A stretch of 64,000 bases of DNA from Bradyrhizobium diazoefficiens (GTDB lineage Bacteria; Pseudomonadota; Alphaproteobacteria; Rhizobiales; Xanthobacteraceae), in assembly GCF_016616235.1 (NCBI RefSeq), contig NZ_CP067100.1, positions 7,189,001 to 7,253,000 of the forward strand, in the 5' to 3' direction. The notes under the pieces were generated by a model that saw nothing but the letters and a program-made list of their open reading frames with translations, did no database searches and was not told where the DNA came from. The position numbers were made by a program, and so were the translations under genes. Below, in pieces: positions 7,879 to 16,250 of this stretch. Positions within the stretch are counted from its first letter, which is position 1; each line of letters starts with the position of its first letter.

Positions 7879-8850
7879 GTGAAGAATTTTGCCGATTTGA
7901 CCGAGCGTGAGGTGCTGGCGGTCGCGATCTCCTCCGAGGAGGAGGACAGCCGCATCTACGTGACATTCGCCGAGGACCTGCGCGAGCGTTACCCGGACAC
8001 GGCAAAAATCTTCGAGGAGATGGCCGAGGAGGAGCGCGGCCACCGGCACCGGCTGCTGAAGCTCTACGAGGAGCGGTTCGGCCAGCATCTGCCGCCGATC
8101 CGCCGCGAGGACGTCAAAGGCTTCCTGCGCCGGCGCCCGATCTGGTTGACGAAAAACCTGCCGCTCGACACGATCCGCAAAGAGGTCGAGACCATGGAGC
8201 TCGAGGCCGAGCGCTTCTACGCGCGCGCCGCCGAGCAGGCCGAGGATGTCGGCGTGCGTCGCCTGCTCGGCGATCTCGCCGAGGAAGAGAAGCACCACGA
8301 GAACCGCGCGGCAGCGCTCACCGACGAGATCCTCAAACCCGACGTGCGCGCCGAGGAAGACCGCACCCGGCGAAGGATGTTCGTGCTGCAATATGTGCAG
8401 CCCGGCCTTGCCGGCTTGATGGACGGATCGGTCTCGACCCTGGCGCCGCTGTTCGCGGCCGCCTTCGCCACGCACCAGAACTGGCAGACATTCCTGGTCG
8501 GCCTTGCCGCCTCGATCGGCGCCGGCATCAGCATGGGCTTTGCCGAGGCGCTGTCCGACGACGGATTGCTCAGCGGACGCGGCTCGCCCTGGCTGCGCGG
8601 TCTCACCTGCGGCTTGATGACGGCGCTCGGCGGTCTCGGCCACACCGCGCCCTATCTCGTGCCCGACAGCTGGCCCAACGCGTTCTGGATCGCGACCGCG
8701 ATCGCCGGCGTCGTCGTGTTCTTCGAACTCTGGGCGATCGCCTTCATCCGCTCGCGCTACATGGACACGCCGTTCCTCCAGGCCGTGTTCCAGATCGTGC
8801 TCGGCGGCGTCATCGTGCTGGCGGTGGGGATCTTGATCGGGGCGGCGTAG
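7879..8850 (+). CDS. mbfA: Membrane-bound ferritin MbfA (ferritin-like domain fused to VIT1/CCC1-type transporter)
   Basis: 323 residues. The N-terminal 165 residues form a ferritin-like four-helix domain with paired di-iron motifs (EEERGH and EEEKHH plus upstream Glu residues). The C-terminal half has about five membrane segments of the Ccc1/VIT1 vacuolar-iron-transporter type, beginning [17 protein letters not shown]. MbfA exports iron and protects against iron and peroxide stress in Bradyrhizobium and Agrobacterium. The start is a GTG at 7879, immediately downstream of the iron palindrome. A seven-codon frame (ATG at 7862, TGA at 7880) overlaps the GTG. Low-iron repression by Irr is expected. 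Confidence 0.93.
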   Translation: MKNFADLTEREVLAVAISSEEEDSRIYVTFAEDLRERYPDTAKIFEEMAEEERGHRHRLLKLYEERFGQHLPPIRREDVKGFLRRRPIWLTKNLPLDTIRKEVETMELEAERFYARAAEQAEDVGVRRLLGDLAEEEKHHENRAAALTDEILKPDVRAEEDRTRRRMFVLQYVQPGLAGLMDGSVSTLAPLFAAAFATHQNWQTFLVGLAASIGAGISMGFAEALSDDGLLSGRGSPWLRGLTCGLMTALGGLGHTAPYLVPDSWPNAFWIATAIAGVVVFFELWAIAFIRSRYMDTPFLQAVFQIVLGGVIVLAVGILIGAA

Positions 8851-8856
8851 GCGGTA

Positions 8857-8943
8857 ATGAAGCGTCTTGCATCCGCCGTCGCTGCCGCGAGCCTCGCCGC
8901 ATGCGGCGCACAGCTTCCAACCCTGATCGACCTCGATTCTTGA
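8857..8943 (+). CDS. Possible 28-residue lipoprotein
   Basis: A short frame from ATG at 8857 to TGA at 8941 encodes a basic start (MKR), a hydrophobic Ala/Leu/Val stretch and a lipobox-like LAAC followed by GAQLPTLIDLDS. This is the layout of a minimal lipoprotein precursor whose mature part would be only 13 residues. It lies in the 106-bp gap between mbfA and the cytochrome b561 gene, on the same strand, and could be co-transcribed. There is no strong ribosome binding site, so chance occurrence remains possible. Confidence 0.35.
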   Translation: MKRLASAVAAASLAACGAQLPTLIDLDS

Positions 8944-8956
8944 CGCGAGCAAGCAC

Positions 8957-9487
8957 ATGACGGCCCGACTGCACTACGGCACGCCTGCCAAGGTCTTCCA
9001 CTGGCTCATCGTCGCACTGCTGGCCGTGCAATACCCGATCGGATGGCTCATGCCCGATTTGCACCGCGGCATGGCGCCCGGCGCCCCGATGACATTTCAT
9101 GTATCGTTCGGGATCACGGTCCTCGCCCTGACCGCCATCCGCCTGGTCTGGCGGCTCACTCATCCGGTCGCGCCGGAAAGCTCTCTGCCTGCCTGGCAGC
9201 GATTGAGCTCGGAAGTCGTGCACTGGCTGCTCTACGCGCTGGTGCTCGCGACCACGCTGTCCGGCTGGCTGTTCGCGTCCTTCCGCGGCTGGTCTATGTC
9301 GTTCTTCTACCTCGTGCCGCTCCCGATGCTGGCGTCCGACAACGCCGCCGCCGGAAGAACAATCGACGGCCTGCACCAGGCCATGGAGCTGGCACTGCTG
9401 GTCACGATCGGCATTCACGTCGCCGCCGCGTTGGCGCACATCTTCGTCTATCGCGATCGCGTGATGCAACGGATGCTACCGGGATAG
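8957..9487 (+). CDS. Cytochrome b561 family protein
   Basis: 176 residues with four hydrophobic helices and histidines placed as in the bacterial cytochrome b561 / prokaryotic Ni-hydrogenase b-type cytochrome family: KVFHWLIV in helix 1, MTFHVSFG in helix 2, VVHWLLYA in helix 3 and GIHVAAALAHIF in helix 4. Such proteins bind two b hemes and carry electrons between quinol and periplasmic acceptors; the E. coli homologue oxidises superoxide. It follows mbfA in the same direction, so a link to iron or oxidative stress is plausible but unproven. Confidence 0.9.
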   Translation: MTARLHYGTPAKVFHWLIVALLAVQYPIGWLMPDLHRGMAPGAPMTFHVSFGITVLALTAIRLVWRLTHPVAPESSLPAWQRLSSEVVHWLLYALVLATTLSGWLFASFRGWSMSFFYLVPLPMLASDNAAAGRTIDGLHQAMELALLVTIGIHVAAALAHIFVYRDRVMQRMLPG

Positions 9488-9575
9488 TTTTCCGCATGGC
9501 AATCGCCATCAAACGGCAGTTGCGGCCCTCCGCCAAACTGCGCATCATCCCTCCAGTGAAGCGCAGGAGCATGTC

Positions 9576-11048
9576 GTGGCCAAATCGGAATGGAGTTTCA
9601 AGAGCGCGGTCGAGCTGTCGGCCGCGTTGACCGCAAGGAAGGTCTCGGCGGTCGAGCTCACGCAGGATGCGATCGACCGCATCGAGCGACACGACGGCAA
9701 GATCAATGCGATCTGCGTGCGGGATTTCGATCGCGCGCTGAGTGCGGCGCGTGACGCCGACGCCGCATTGGCGCGCGGCGAGCGCAAGCCGCTGCTCGGC
9801 CTGCCCATGACCGTAAAAGAATCCTACAATGTCGCCGGCCTGCCGACCACCTGGGGCATCCCCGCGCAGAAGGATTTCATCGCCAAAGAAGACGCGCTGC
9901 CGATCACGCGGGTGAAGGATGCCGGCAGCATCGTCATCGGCAAGACCAACGTGCCGCTCGGGCTTGGCGACTGGCAGAGCTACAACGACATCTACGGCAC
10001 CACCAACAACCCTTATGATCTCGGCCGCACGCCGGGCGGCTCCTCCGGCGGCTCCTCGGCCGCCCTCGCCGCAGGCTACAGCCCGCTGTCGATCGGCTCG
10101 GACATCGGCGGCTCGCTGCGCGTGCCGGCGTTTCACTGTGGCATCTATGCGCACAAGCCGACCTTCAACCTCGTCGCGATGCGCGGCCATGTCGCGCCGC
10201 CGGCGCCGCCGCTGCCGTTCGAGCGCGATCTCTCGGTGATCGGTCCGATGGCGCGCAGCGCTGCCGACCTCTCGCTGCTGCTCGACGTCATGGCCGGGCC
10301 CGATCCGATCGAGGCGGGCATTGCCTACAAGCTCGAGCTGCCCGCTGCGCGGCACGCCGCGTTCAAGGACTTTCGCGTGCTGGTGATCGACACCGATCCG
10401 GTGCTGCCGACCGACACGGCGGTGCGGGGCACCATCAACACGCTCGCGGACAATCTGGCCAGGGCCGGCGTCAAGATCGAGCGCAGCAGCCCAGTGCTGC
10501 CGGACTTCGCGGCATCGTCACGGCTCTATATGCGCATGCTGATGTCGTTCCTCGCCGCAAGTTTTGCGCCTGATGTGTATGCCAATGCCAAGGCCGCCGC
10601 CGCCGCGCTCCCTGAAAGCGACAACAGCCTGGCGGCGGAGCGGCTGCGCGGCGCCGCGCTGAGCCATCGCGATTGGGTGATCGCGAACGCAGGGCGCACG
10701 CGGCTGCGCGCACAATGGCGGGAACTGTTCAAGACATATGACGCGGTGATCTGCCCGATCATGCCGACGCCGGCCTATCCGCACGACCATCTGCCCGACC
10801 AGGAGCAACGGCGGATCAAGATTGACGGCAAGGAGCATGTCTATCCCGACCAGCTCGCCTGGCCCGGCATCGCCACACTTCCCGGCCTGCCCTCGACCGC
10901 GATCCCGACCGGCTTTGCGCCGGACGGACTGCCTGTGGGCGTCCAGATCGTCGGCCCCTGGCTGGAGGACCGCACGCCCTTGAAGCTCGCCGAGCTGATC
11001 GAGCGCGAGTTCGGCGGCTTCGTGCCGCCGAAGATGTTTGACGATTGA
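9576..11048 (+). CDS. Amidase (amidase signature family)
   Basis: 490 residues beginning at a GTG. The Ser-cisSer-Lys catalytic set is visible: Lys81 in TVKES, the cis-Ser in TPGGSSGGSSAA near residue 156, and nucleophile Ser180 in SDIGGSLR. Amidase-signature enzymes hydrolyse small amides in the cytoplasm, and related proteins form GatA. No GatB or GatC neighbour is present, so a catabolic amidase is more likely. The GTG start is preceded by GCGCAGGAGCATGTC, with an AGGAG at slightly long spacing. Confidence 0.9.
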   Translation: MAKSEWSFKSAVELSAALTARKVSAVELTQDAIDRIERHDGKINAICVRDFDRALSAARDADAALARGERKPLLGLPMTVKESYNVAGLPTTWGIPAQKDFIAKEDALPITRVKDAGSIVIGKTNVPLGLGDWQSYNDIYGTTNNPYDLGRTPGGSSGGSSAALAAGYSPLSIGSDIGGSLRVPAFHCGIYAHKPTFNLVAMRGHVAPPAPPLPFERDLSVIGPMARSAADLSLLLDVMAGPDPIEAGIAYKLELPAARHAAFKDFRVLVIDTDPVLPTDTAVRGTINTLADNLARAGVKIERSSPVLPDFAASSRLYMRMLMSFLAASFAPDVYANAKAAAAALPESDNSLAAERLRGAALSHRDWVIANAGRTRLRAQWRELFKTYDAVICPIMPTPAYPHDHLPDQEQRRIKIDGKEHVYPDQLAWPGIATLPGLPSTAIPTGFAPDGLPVGVQIVGPWLEDRTPLKLAELIEREFGGFVPPKMFDD

Positions 11049-11063
11049 TGCCGCGCCCCCTCC

Positions 11064-11170
11064 GCTGTCATGCCCCGGCTTGGCCGGGGCATCCAGTACT
11101 CCGCGGCGAGCGTTAGTTCACACAACTGCCGCCGCGGAATACTGGATCGCCCGCCTTCGCAGGCGATGAC
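11064..11170. repeat. Family C intergenic repeat, copy 1
   Basis: Starts CTGTCATGCCCCGGCTTGGC and ends CGCCTTCGCAGGCGATGACA, with internal arms ATCCAGTACTCCGCGGCG and CGCCGCGGAATACTGGAT. It forms a long imperfect hairpin between the amidase and alcohol dehydrogenase genes, which converge here. A second copy is at 23008. Confidence 0.8.
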
Positions 11171-11210
11171 ATTTCTTTTGGAGCGACAATGGCGGCCGCG
11201 AGCACCAGCG

Positions 11211-12299
11211 TCAGCTATCGAACACAATCACACTGCGCAGCGTCTTGCCGGCTTTCATGTTGGCAAAGCCCTCGTTGATCTCGGAGAGCTTCAGCTTGGC
11301 CGAAATCCAGTCTTCCAGGTGCAGCCGGCCACGAAGATAAAAGTCGACCAGGCGCGGCATGTCGACGCGAAAGTGGTTGGAGCCCATCGAGGAGCCCTGG
11401 ATCCGGCGCTCCCTGAGGAAATCGAAACCGTGCAGCTCGATCTTCTGGCCGAACGGGATCATGCCGACGATGGTGGCGGTGCCGCCGGAGGCGAGCATGG
11501 CGAAGGCCTGCTCGGCGGTCTCCTTGCGGCCGAGCACTTCGAAGGAGTGCTGCACGCCGCCATTGGTGAGATCGCGGACCTGCTTCACGACGTCGCCGTC
11601 GGCCGGATTGACGATGTCGGTCGCGCCCAGCTTGGTCGCGAGCTGGAGCTTGGCCGGATTGGTGTCGATGGCGATGATGCGGCCGGCACCGGCGATCTGC
11701 GCGCCGTTGATCGCGGCCATCCCGACGCCGCCGCAGCCGATCACCGCCACGGTCTCGCCGGCCGTCACCTTCGCGGTGTTCACCACCGCGCCATAGCCGG
11801 TGATGACGCCGCAGCCGATCAGCGCGGCGAGATCGAGCGGCATCTCCTTCCTGATTTTGACGATCGCGTTCTCGTGCACCAGCATCTGCTCGGCGAAGGA
11901 CGACAGGTTGAAGAATTGGTGCAGCTTCTCCGGTTTCGACCACTGCATCCGGTCGGAGACCCCCGGCAGCATCTTCACGGTCGTGTCGGTGCAGAGCACG
12001 GTGCGGCCCGTGGTGCAATTGTCGCAGGTGCCGCAGAATACGGACAGGCAGGTGACGACGTGGTCACCGGGCTTTACGTAGGTGACGTCGGAGCCGACCT
12101 GCTCGACGATGCCGGCGGACTCATGGCCAAGCACCGCGGGCAGCGGATGCGGATAGAGCCCTTCCATGAAATGCAGGTCGGAGTGACAGAGCCCGGCGAC
12201 CGCCGTGCGGATCAGCACCTCGCGCGGGCCAGGCTTCGGCAGGCTGACATCCTCGATCACGAGCGGCTGGTTGACTTCATGGAGGACAGCGGCCTTCAT
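11211..12299 (-). CDS. Zinc-dependent alcohol dehydrogenase (MDR superfamily)
   Basis: 362 residues. Catalytic zinc ligands are visible in GLCHSDLHF (Cys and His) and GHESAGIV. The structural zinc loop is CGTCDNCTTGRTVLC (four cysteines). The cofactor fold shows VIGCGGVGMAAI followed by IAIDTN, indicating NAD(H). This layout fits class III-like or acyclic-alcohol dehydrogenases, but no glutathione-dependent signature is obvious. The start at 12299 follows GAGGAAAC. The frame extends 18 codons further but without a better ribosome site. It is separated from the upstream acyl-CoA dehydrogenase by a strong hairpin. Confidence 0.92.
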   Translation of the reverse strand: MKAAVLHEVNQPLVIEDVSLPKPGPREVLIRTAVAGLCHSDLHFMEGLYPHPLPAVLGHESAGIVEQVGSDVTYVKPGDHVVTCLSVFCGTCDNCTTGRTVLCTDTTVKMLPGVSDRMQWSKPEKLHQFFNLSSFAEQMLVHENAIVKIRKEMPLDLAALIGCGVITGYGAVVNTAKVTAGETVAVIGCGGVGMAAINGAQIAGAGRIIAIDTNPAKLQLATKLGATDIVNPADGDVVKQVRDLTNGGVQHSFEVLGRKETAEQAFAMLASGGTATIVGMIPFGQKIELHGFDFLRERRIQGSSMGSNHFRVDMPRLVDFYLRGRLHLEDWISAKLKLSEINEGFANMKAGKTLRSVIVFDS

Positions 12300-12334
12300 C
12301 GATGTTTCCTCGTTGTTTTTGTTTCGTTGTGTGC

Positions 12335-12371
12335 GGCTCTTCACCTCTCCCACAAGGAGAGGTGAAGAGCC
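12335..12371. terminator. Perfect 16-bp hairpin between acyl-CoA dehydrogenase and alcohol dehydrogenase genes
   Basis: Arms GGCTCTTCACCTCTCC and GGAGAGGTGAAGAGCC with a 5-base loop. The right arm touches the stop codon of the acyl-CoA dehydrogenase. There is no T-run on the minus strand, so it may attenuate or stabilise the message instead of acting as a classical terminator. Confidence 0.55.
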
Positions 12372-14155
12372 TACGCTGCCAGAACCAGTTCGCCAACCTC
12401 GCTCATCCCGGCATCGCGATCACCGAGCAGCAGTGCTGCGATCTTCGCCTGCGCGGCATTTTCCGTCAGCCGGAACGGATCGGTCGGCGCCACGCGATGG
12501 TCAATCACGAGCCGCGACAGCAGCAGGCGGCGCGCATCGCCGCGCATGGCGTGGATGCGATGCGCTTCCCAGGCCAGCGCCACCGCGCTTGCAACGTGAT
12601 AGAACAGGCTGGTGGCGCGACGCGCGTCGGCTTCGTTCTCCGACTTCCCTGCGACTTCGCGCGCAAAGCCGACGGCACGATCGGCGAGCCCGCGCAATTT
12701 ATCGCGCCAGACCTGCGGCACCGAGGCGCTGTCGTCGAGCCGCGCATGCAGATCGGCCGCCAGCGCAGATTCGGCGCCGTGGCGGCCGACCGCGCGGCGG
12801 AGCGCATCGATCGCCACGATGTTGCCAGTGCCCTCCCAGACCGAGCCGAGATGCGCATCGCGGAGTAACCGGGGTGTCGCGAATTCTTCGATATAGCCGA
12901 TGCCGCCGCGCATCTCGAGCGCATCGCCGCAGACCTTTCGCGCATCGCGCGTGGCGCGGAATTTCAGTGTCGGGGTGAGGATGCGCAGCAGCGCCGCGGC
13001 ATCCTGGCTGCCGGCCTCGGCACGGTCGAGCGCGTCGGCAGTGAGGAAACTCATCGACAGCGCCTGCTCGACCGGCAGCATGATCTTCAGCATCTGGCGC
13101 CGGCCGAGCGGCAGGTCGATGATGCGGCTGCCGAACACGACGCGGTTCTTCGCCACCGTCATCGCGTCGTGATAGGCGCGGCGCATCAGCGCCGTGGATT
13201 TGACGCCGTTGGAGAGCCGCGACGAGTTCACCATCTCGGCCATCTGCACGAAGCCGCGGTCGAGCTTGCCAACCGCGTAGGCGATCGCGCCTTCAAGCTT
13301 GATCTCGCCCGAGGCCATCGAGCGGGTGCCGAGCTTGTCCTTCAGACGCACGATCCGGTAGTGGTTCTGCGCGCCGTCATCGAGGAAGCGCGGCATCAGG
13401 AACAGGCCGACGCCGCGCGTGCCGGGGCCGGCGCCTTTGGGGCGCGCCAACAGCATCACGACCTTGGCGTCCGCGTTCGAGCAGAACCATTTTTCGCCGT
13501 GGAGGCGCCAATGGTCGCCCTCCTGCACCGCCGTCGTCATGAGGGTGCCGACGTCGGAGCCGCCTTCCTTCTCGGTCATGAACTGGCCTCCTTGCGTCAG
13601 CTTGCTCATGTCGGTCTGGGTGAGACCGTCGAGATACTTTTCCTTCAGCGCCTCGCTGCCGAAATTCGCAAGCAGCTTTGCGCAGCCGTCGGTGACGTTG
13701 ATCGGACAGCCCATGCCGAATTCGGTCTGGTTGAACAGGAAGGTGAAGGCGTGCTTGGCCACGACCGGATATTTGTCCGGCCAGCCCATGATGCCCTTGC
13801 GGATCGACAGCGCGTGGATGCCGAATTCGCCGAACGCGGCATTCTCCAGCTCGCGATAGGCCGGGTGATATTCGATCCACTGCACGTCGCGGCCGAACTT
13901 GTCGCGCTGGTGCAGCACCGGCGTATGCCGATCGGCGAGCCGCGCGCACTCATCGAGCCGTCCTCCCGCAAGCTGGCCGAGGCGATCGAGATGCGGCTCG
14001 ATGTGACGGAACAGATTGTCCGACAGATGGATGCGAAGCAGATCCGTCAACGCGGGATCTGCGCGGTAGAAGTTCATGCCCGTTGTATCGGGCGCCAGCA
14101 GGCCGGATGGCTCGGCCGCGACACGGTTTGGCTGCGCGGTGACCGGCTTGTGCAT
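12371..14155 (-). CDS. Acyl-CoA dehydrogenase family protein, AidB-like
   Basis: 594 residues, much longer than the roughly 380 of ordinary acyl-CoA dehydrogenases and close to the AidB / very-long-chain branch. FAD-binding landmarks are seen: MTEKEGGSDVG, WFCSNADA, GTRSMASGEI and the C-terminal EMRGGIGYIEE followed by WEGTGNI. AidB-type flavoproteins bind DNA or act in alkylation stress, while related proteins dehydrogenate unusual acyl-CoAs; the sequence does not settle which. The start at 14155 follows GAAGAGGACG. It lies upstream of the alcohol dehydrogenase on the same strand. Confidence 0.88.
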   Translation of the reverse strand: MHKPVTAQPNRVAAEPSGLLAPDTTGMNFYRADPALTDLLRIHLSDNLFRHIEPHLDRLGQLAGGRLDECARLADRHTPVLHQRDKFGRDVQWIEYHPAYRELENAAFGEFGIHALSIRKGIMGWPDKYPVVAKHAFTFLFNQTEFGMGCPINVTDGCAKLLANFGSEALKEKYLDGLTQTDMSKLTQGGQFMTEKEGGSDVGTLMTTAVQEGDHWRLHGEKWFCSNADAKVVMLLARPKGAGPGTRGVGLFLMPRFLDDGAQNHYRIVRLKDKLGTRSMASGEIKLEGAIAYAVGKLDRGFVQMAEMVNSSRLSNGVKSTALMRRAYHDAMTVAKNRVVFGSRIIDLPLGRRQMLKIMLPVEQALSMSFLTADALDRAEAGSQDAAALLRILTPTLKFRATRDARKVCGDALEMRGGIGYIEEFATPRLLRDAHLGSVWEGTGNIVAIDALRRAVGRHGAESALAADLHARLDDSASVPQVWRDKLRGLADRAVGFAREVAGKSENEADARRATSLFYHVASAVALAWEAHRIHAMRGDARRLLLSRLVIDHRVAPTDPFRLTENAAQAKIAALLLGDRDAGMSEVGELVLAA

Positions 14156-14400
14156 GATCGTCCTCTTCGTTTCCGCCCGGCGGCAATTCTTATCGCTTGC
14201 CGCGTTGAATGATGTCGATCATGCTCCAGGCGCAAGGGCGGATAAAGCCGCAAATTGTCAGGGAGGCATGATCGCCCTGAAAGAGCAATTCGCTCTGCGG
14301 AATTGTGATCAGGCCGACCGGCGCTCCGGCTGGTTGTCCGTAGGGACCATGCATAGATCAGCGGCTTCCCGTCCCAAGAGATCACGCCAGAGATCACACC

Positions 14401-15102
14401 ATGGAACATCCGAAATACAAGATCGCCCTCATCGTCGGCGCCGGCGAAGGCCTGAGCGCCTCGCTGGCGCGGCTGTTGTCCGCGAAAGGAATCCGCGTCG
14501 CGCTGGCCGCACGCAAGGTCGAGAAGCTGGGCGCGCTCTGCACCGAGACCGGTGCGAAAGCCTATGCCTGCAACGCCGCCGAGCCTGACGAGGTCGAGCG
14601 CCTGTTCGGCCTCGTCGAGCGCGAGATCGGCACGCCCGACCTCGTCGTCTACAACGCCAGCGGCCGCTCGCGCGGTCCCTTCGTCGACCTGGTCCCGGCC
14701 GACGTCGCGAACGCAATCGCAGTCAGCGCCTATGGCGGTTTCCTGGTGGCGCAGCAGGCCGCCAAACGCATGCTGCCGAACCAGCACGGCGCGATCCTGT
14801 TCACCGGCGCGTCCGCCAGCGTCAAGGGCTATGCGCAGTCCGCGCCGTTCGCGATGGGCAAGTTCGCGCTGCGCGGTCTCGCCCAAAGCATGGCGCGCGA
14901 ACTCTCGCCGCAAGGCATCCATGTCGCGCATTTCGTCATCGACGGCGGCATCCGCAGCGCGGCGCGCGGCGAACCAGCCGACAAGCCGGATTCGATGCTC
15001 GATCCCGATGCCATTGCGGAGAGCTACTGGAACGTATTGCAGCAGCCGCGCAGCGCCTGGAGCTGGGAATTGGAGCTGCGGCCCTGGGTGGAGAAGTTTT
15101 GA
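14401..15102 (+). CDS. SDR family protein with Phe replacing the catalytic Tyr
   Basis: 233 residues. It has an N-terminal glycine motif VGAGEGLS (a variant of TGxxxGxG), a YNASGRS segment in place of NNAG, and FTGASAS containing the Ser region. The active-site motif reads F-A-M-G-K in SAPFAMGKFALRGLAQS, so Tyr is replaced by Phe while Lys is kept. It lacks the usual C-terminal DGG ending and finishes with a WELELRPW segment. Whether it still reduces or oxidises a substrate is uncertain. It stands upstream of the crotonase gene in the same direction, separated by a short repeat. Confidence 0.82.
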   Translation: MEHPKYKIALIVGAGEGLSASLARLLSAKGIRVALAARKVEKLGALCTETGAKAYACNAAEPDEVERLFGLVEREIGTPDLVVYNASGRSRGPFVDLVPADVANAIAVSAYGGFLVAQQAAKRMLPNQHGAILFTGASASVKGYAQSAPFAMGKFALRGLAQSMARELSPQGIHVAHFVIDGGIRSAARGEPADKPDSMLDPDAIAESYWNVLQQPRSAWSWELELRPWVEKF

Positions 15103-15122
15103 GACGATAATGTCACAATAAC

Positions 15123-15204
15123 CGTCATTGCGAGGAGCAAAGCGACCAATCCAGACTATTTCCGCGGAGACGTTCTGGATTGCTTCGCTTCGCTCGCAAT
15201 GACG
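15123..15204. repeat. Family E intergenic repeat
   Basis: Starts CGTCATTGCGAGGAGCAAAG and ends GCGAAGCGAAGC on the complement, i.e. GCTTCGCTTCGCTCGCAATG on the plus strand, with inner arms CAATCCAGA and TCTGGATTG. An inverted-repeat element occupies almost the whole gap between the SDR and crotonase genes. Confidence 0.75.
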
Positions 15205-15221
15205 GGAAAAAGGGAGGCGAC

Positions 15222-16052
15222 ATGACCACGGAAACCACCATCGACACTGGCACCAGCGAACTGCTCTGCGTCATCCGCGACCGCGTCGCGGTGATCACGC
15301 TGAACCGGCCGGAGGCGCGCAATTCGCTGTCGGACACGCTGACGCCGGCGCTGCGTACGATGATCCGGAGCTGCGGCGAAAGCCCGGATGTCGGCGCGCT
15401 GCTCATCACCGGCGCGGGCCAGGCGTTCTGCGCCGGCGGCAACGTCAAGGGCATGGGCGCGCATCGCGACCCGAAGAAGCTCGAAATGTCCTTTGACGAG
15501 AAGGTCGCCGATCTCCAGGAGCGGCAGCGGCTGCTCACCGGCGCGCTGGTGTCGGTGCGCAAGCCGACCATTGCCGCCCTGCCGGGTCCCGCGGTCGGCG
15601 CCGGCCTCGCCATCGCCATGGCCTGCGACATCCGCATCGCTGCGCAATCGGCGTTCGTCGCCACCGGCTATGCCCGCGTCGCGCTGTCAGGCGATTACGG
15701 CATCGCCTGGCTGCTGACGCGGCTCGTCGGCACCGCGCGGGCGCGCGAATTAATGTTCACCGGCGATCGCGTCGATGCCGCGCGGGCCGAGGCGATCGGC
15801 CTCGTCAACCGCGTCGTCCCCGACGACAAATTGCAGACTGAGGCTTTCGCGCTGGCAAAGTCGCTCGCCGAAGGCCCGCGCCTCGCGCTGCGCTACATGA
15901 AGGACAATCTCGACGAGGCCCTGCTGTTCGACTTCGAGACCGCCCGCGACCACGAAGCGGAACGGCTGGTCCGCCTCACCACGACGGCCGACCACAAGGA
16001 GGCGGTGCAGGCTTTCATCGAGAAGCGCAAGGCGGTGTTCACGGGGAAGTAG
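15222..16052 (+). CDS. Enoyl-CoA hydratase/isomerase (crotonase) family protein
   Basis: 276 residues with crotonase landmarks: ITLNRPEARNSLS, the oxyanion segment FCAGGNVKGMG and GPAVGAGLAIAMACDIRIAA. The two catalytic Glu residues of classical hydratases (GGGCE and QPE positions) read as Ala and Gly, while an Asp is present in LSGDYGIAW at the position used by PaaG-like isomerases. An isomerase or other crotonase reaction is therefore more likely than simple hydration. The ATG at 15222 follows AGGGAGGCGAC. The frame extends upstream only through the family E repeat. Confidence 0.87.
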   Translation: MTTETTIDTGTSELLCVIRDRVAVITLNRPEARNSLSDTLTPALRTMIRSCGESPDVGALLITGAGQAFCAGGNVKGMGAHRDPKKLEMSFDEKVADLQERQRLLTGALVSVRKPTIAALPGPAVGAGLAIAMACDIRIAAQSAFVATGYARVALSGDYGIAWLLTRLVGTARARELMFTGDRVDAARAEAIGLVNRVVPDDKLQTEAFALAKSLAEGPRLALRYMKDNLDEALLFDFETARDHEAERLVRLTTTADHKEAVQAFIEKRKAVFTGK

Positions 16053-16090
16053 GACGCGCCCATGCTCAAGGACAGGCAGACCTAACCGGC

Positions 16091-16193
16091 TGTCATTCCG
16101 GGGCGATGCGCAGCATCGAGCCCGGAATCCATTGGACCGCAAGACGCGCGGTGAAATGGATTGCGGGTTCGCGCTACGCGCGCCCCGGAATGA
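16091..16193. repeat. Family D intergenic repeat, copy 1
   Basis: Starts TGTCATTCCGGGGCGATGCG and ends CGCGCCCCGGAATGA, with inner arms AATCCATT and AATGGATT. The long inverted repeat lies between the convergent crotonase and GNAT genes. Copy 2 is at 19639. Confidence 0.8.
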
Positions 16194-16204
16194 ACCACTG
16201 GCGG

Positions 16205-16240
16205 AAAAAAAGCCCGGCTCTGGCTTGGCCAGGCCGGGCT
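16205..16240 (-). terminator. Intrinsic terminator of the GNAT gene
   Basis: On the minus strand the sequence folds as AGCCCGGC ... GCCGGGCT with an inner GCCA/TGGC stem and is followed directly by seven T residues (seven A on the plus strand, 16205-16211). It lies 10 bp past the GNAT stop codon, in the right orientation. Confidence 0.85.
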
Positions 16241-16250
16241 CGGAGTGGTG

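Noticed and set aside
11070..12365. A 431-residue plus-strand frame
   Set aside because: Mirror of the Zn-alcohol dehydrogenase, starting in a repeat.
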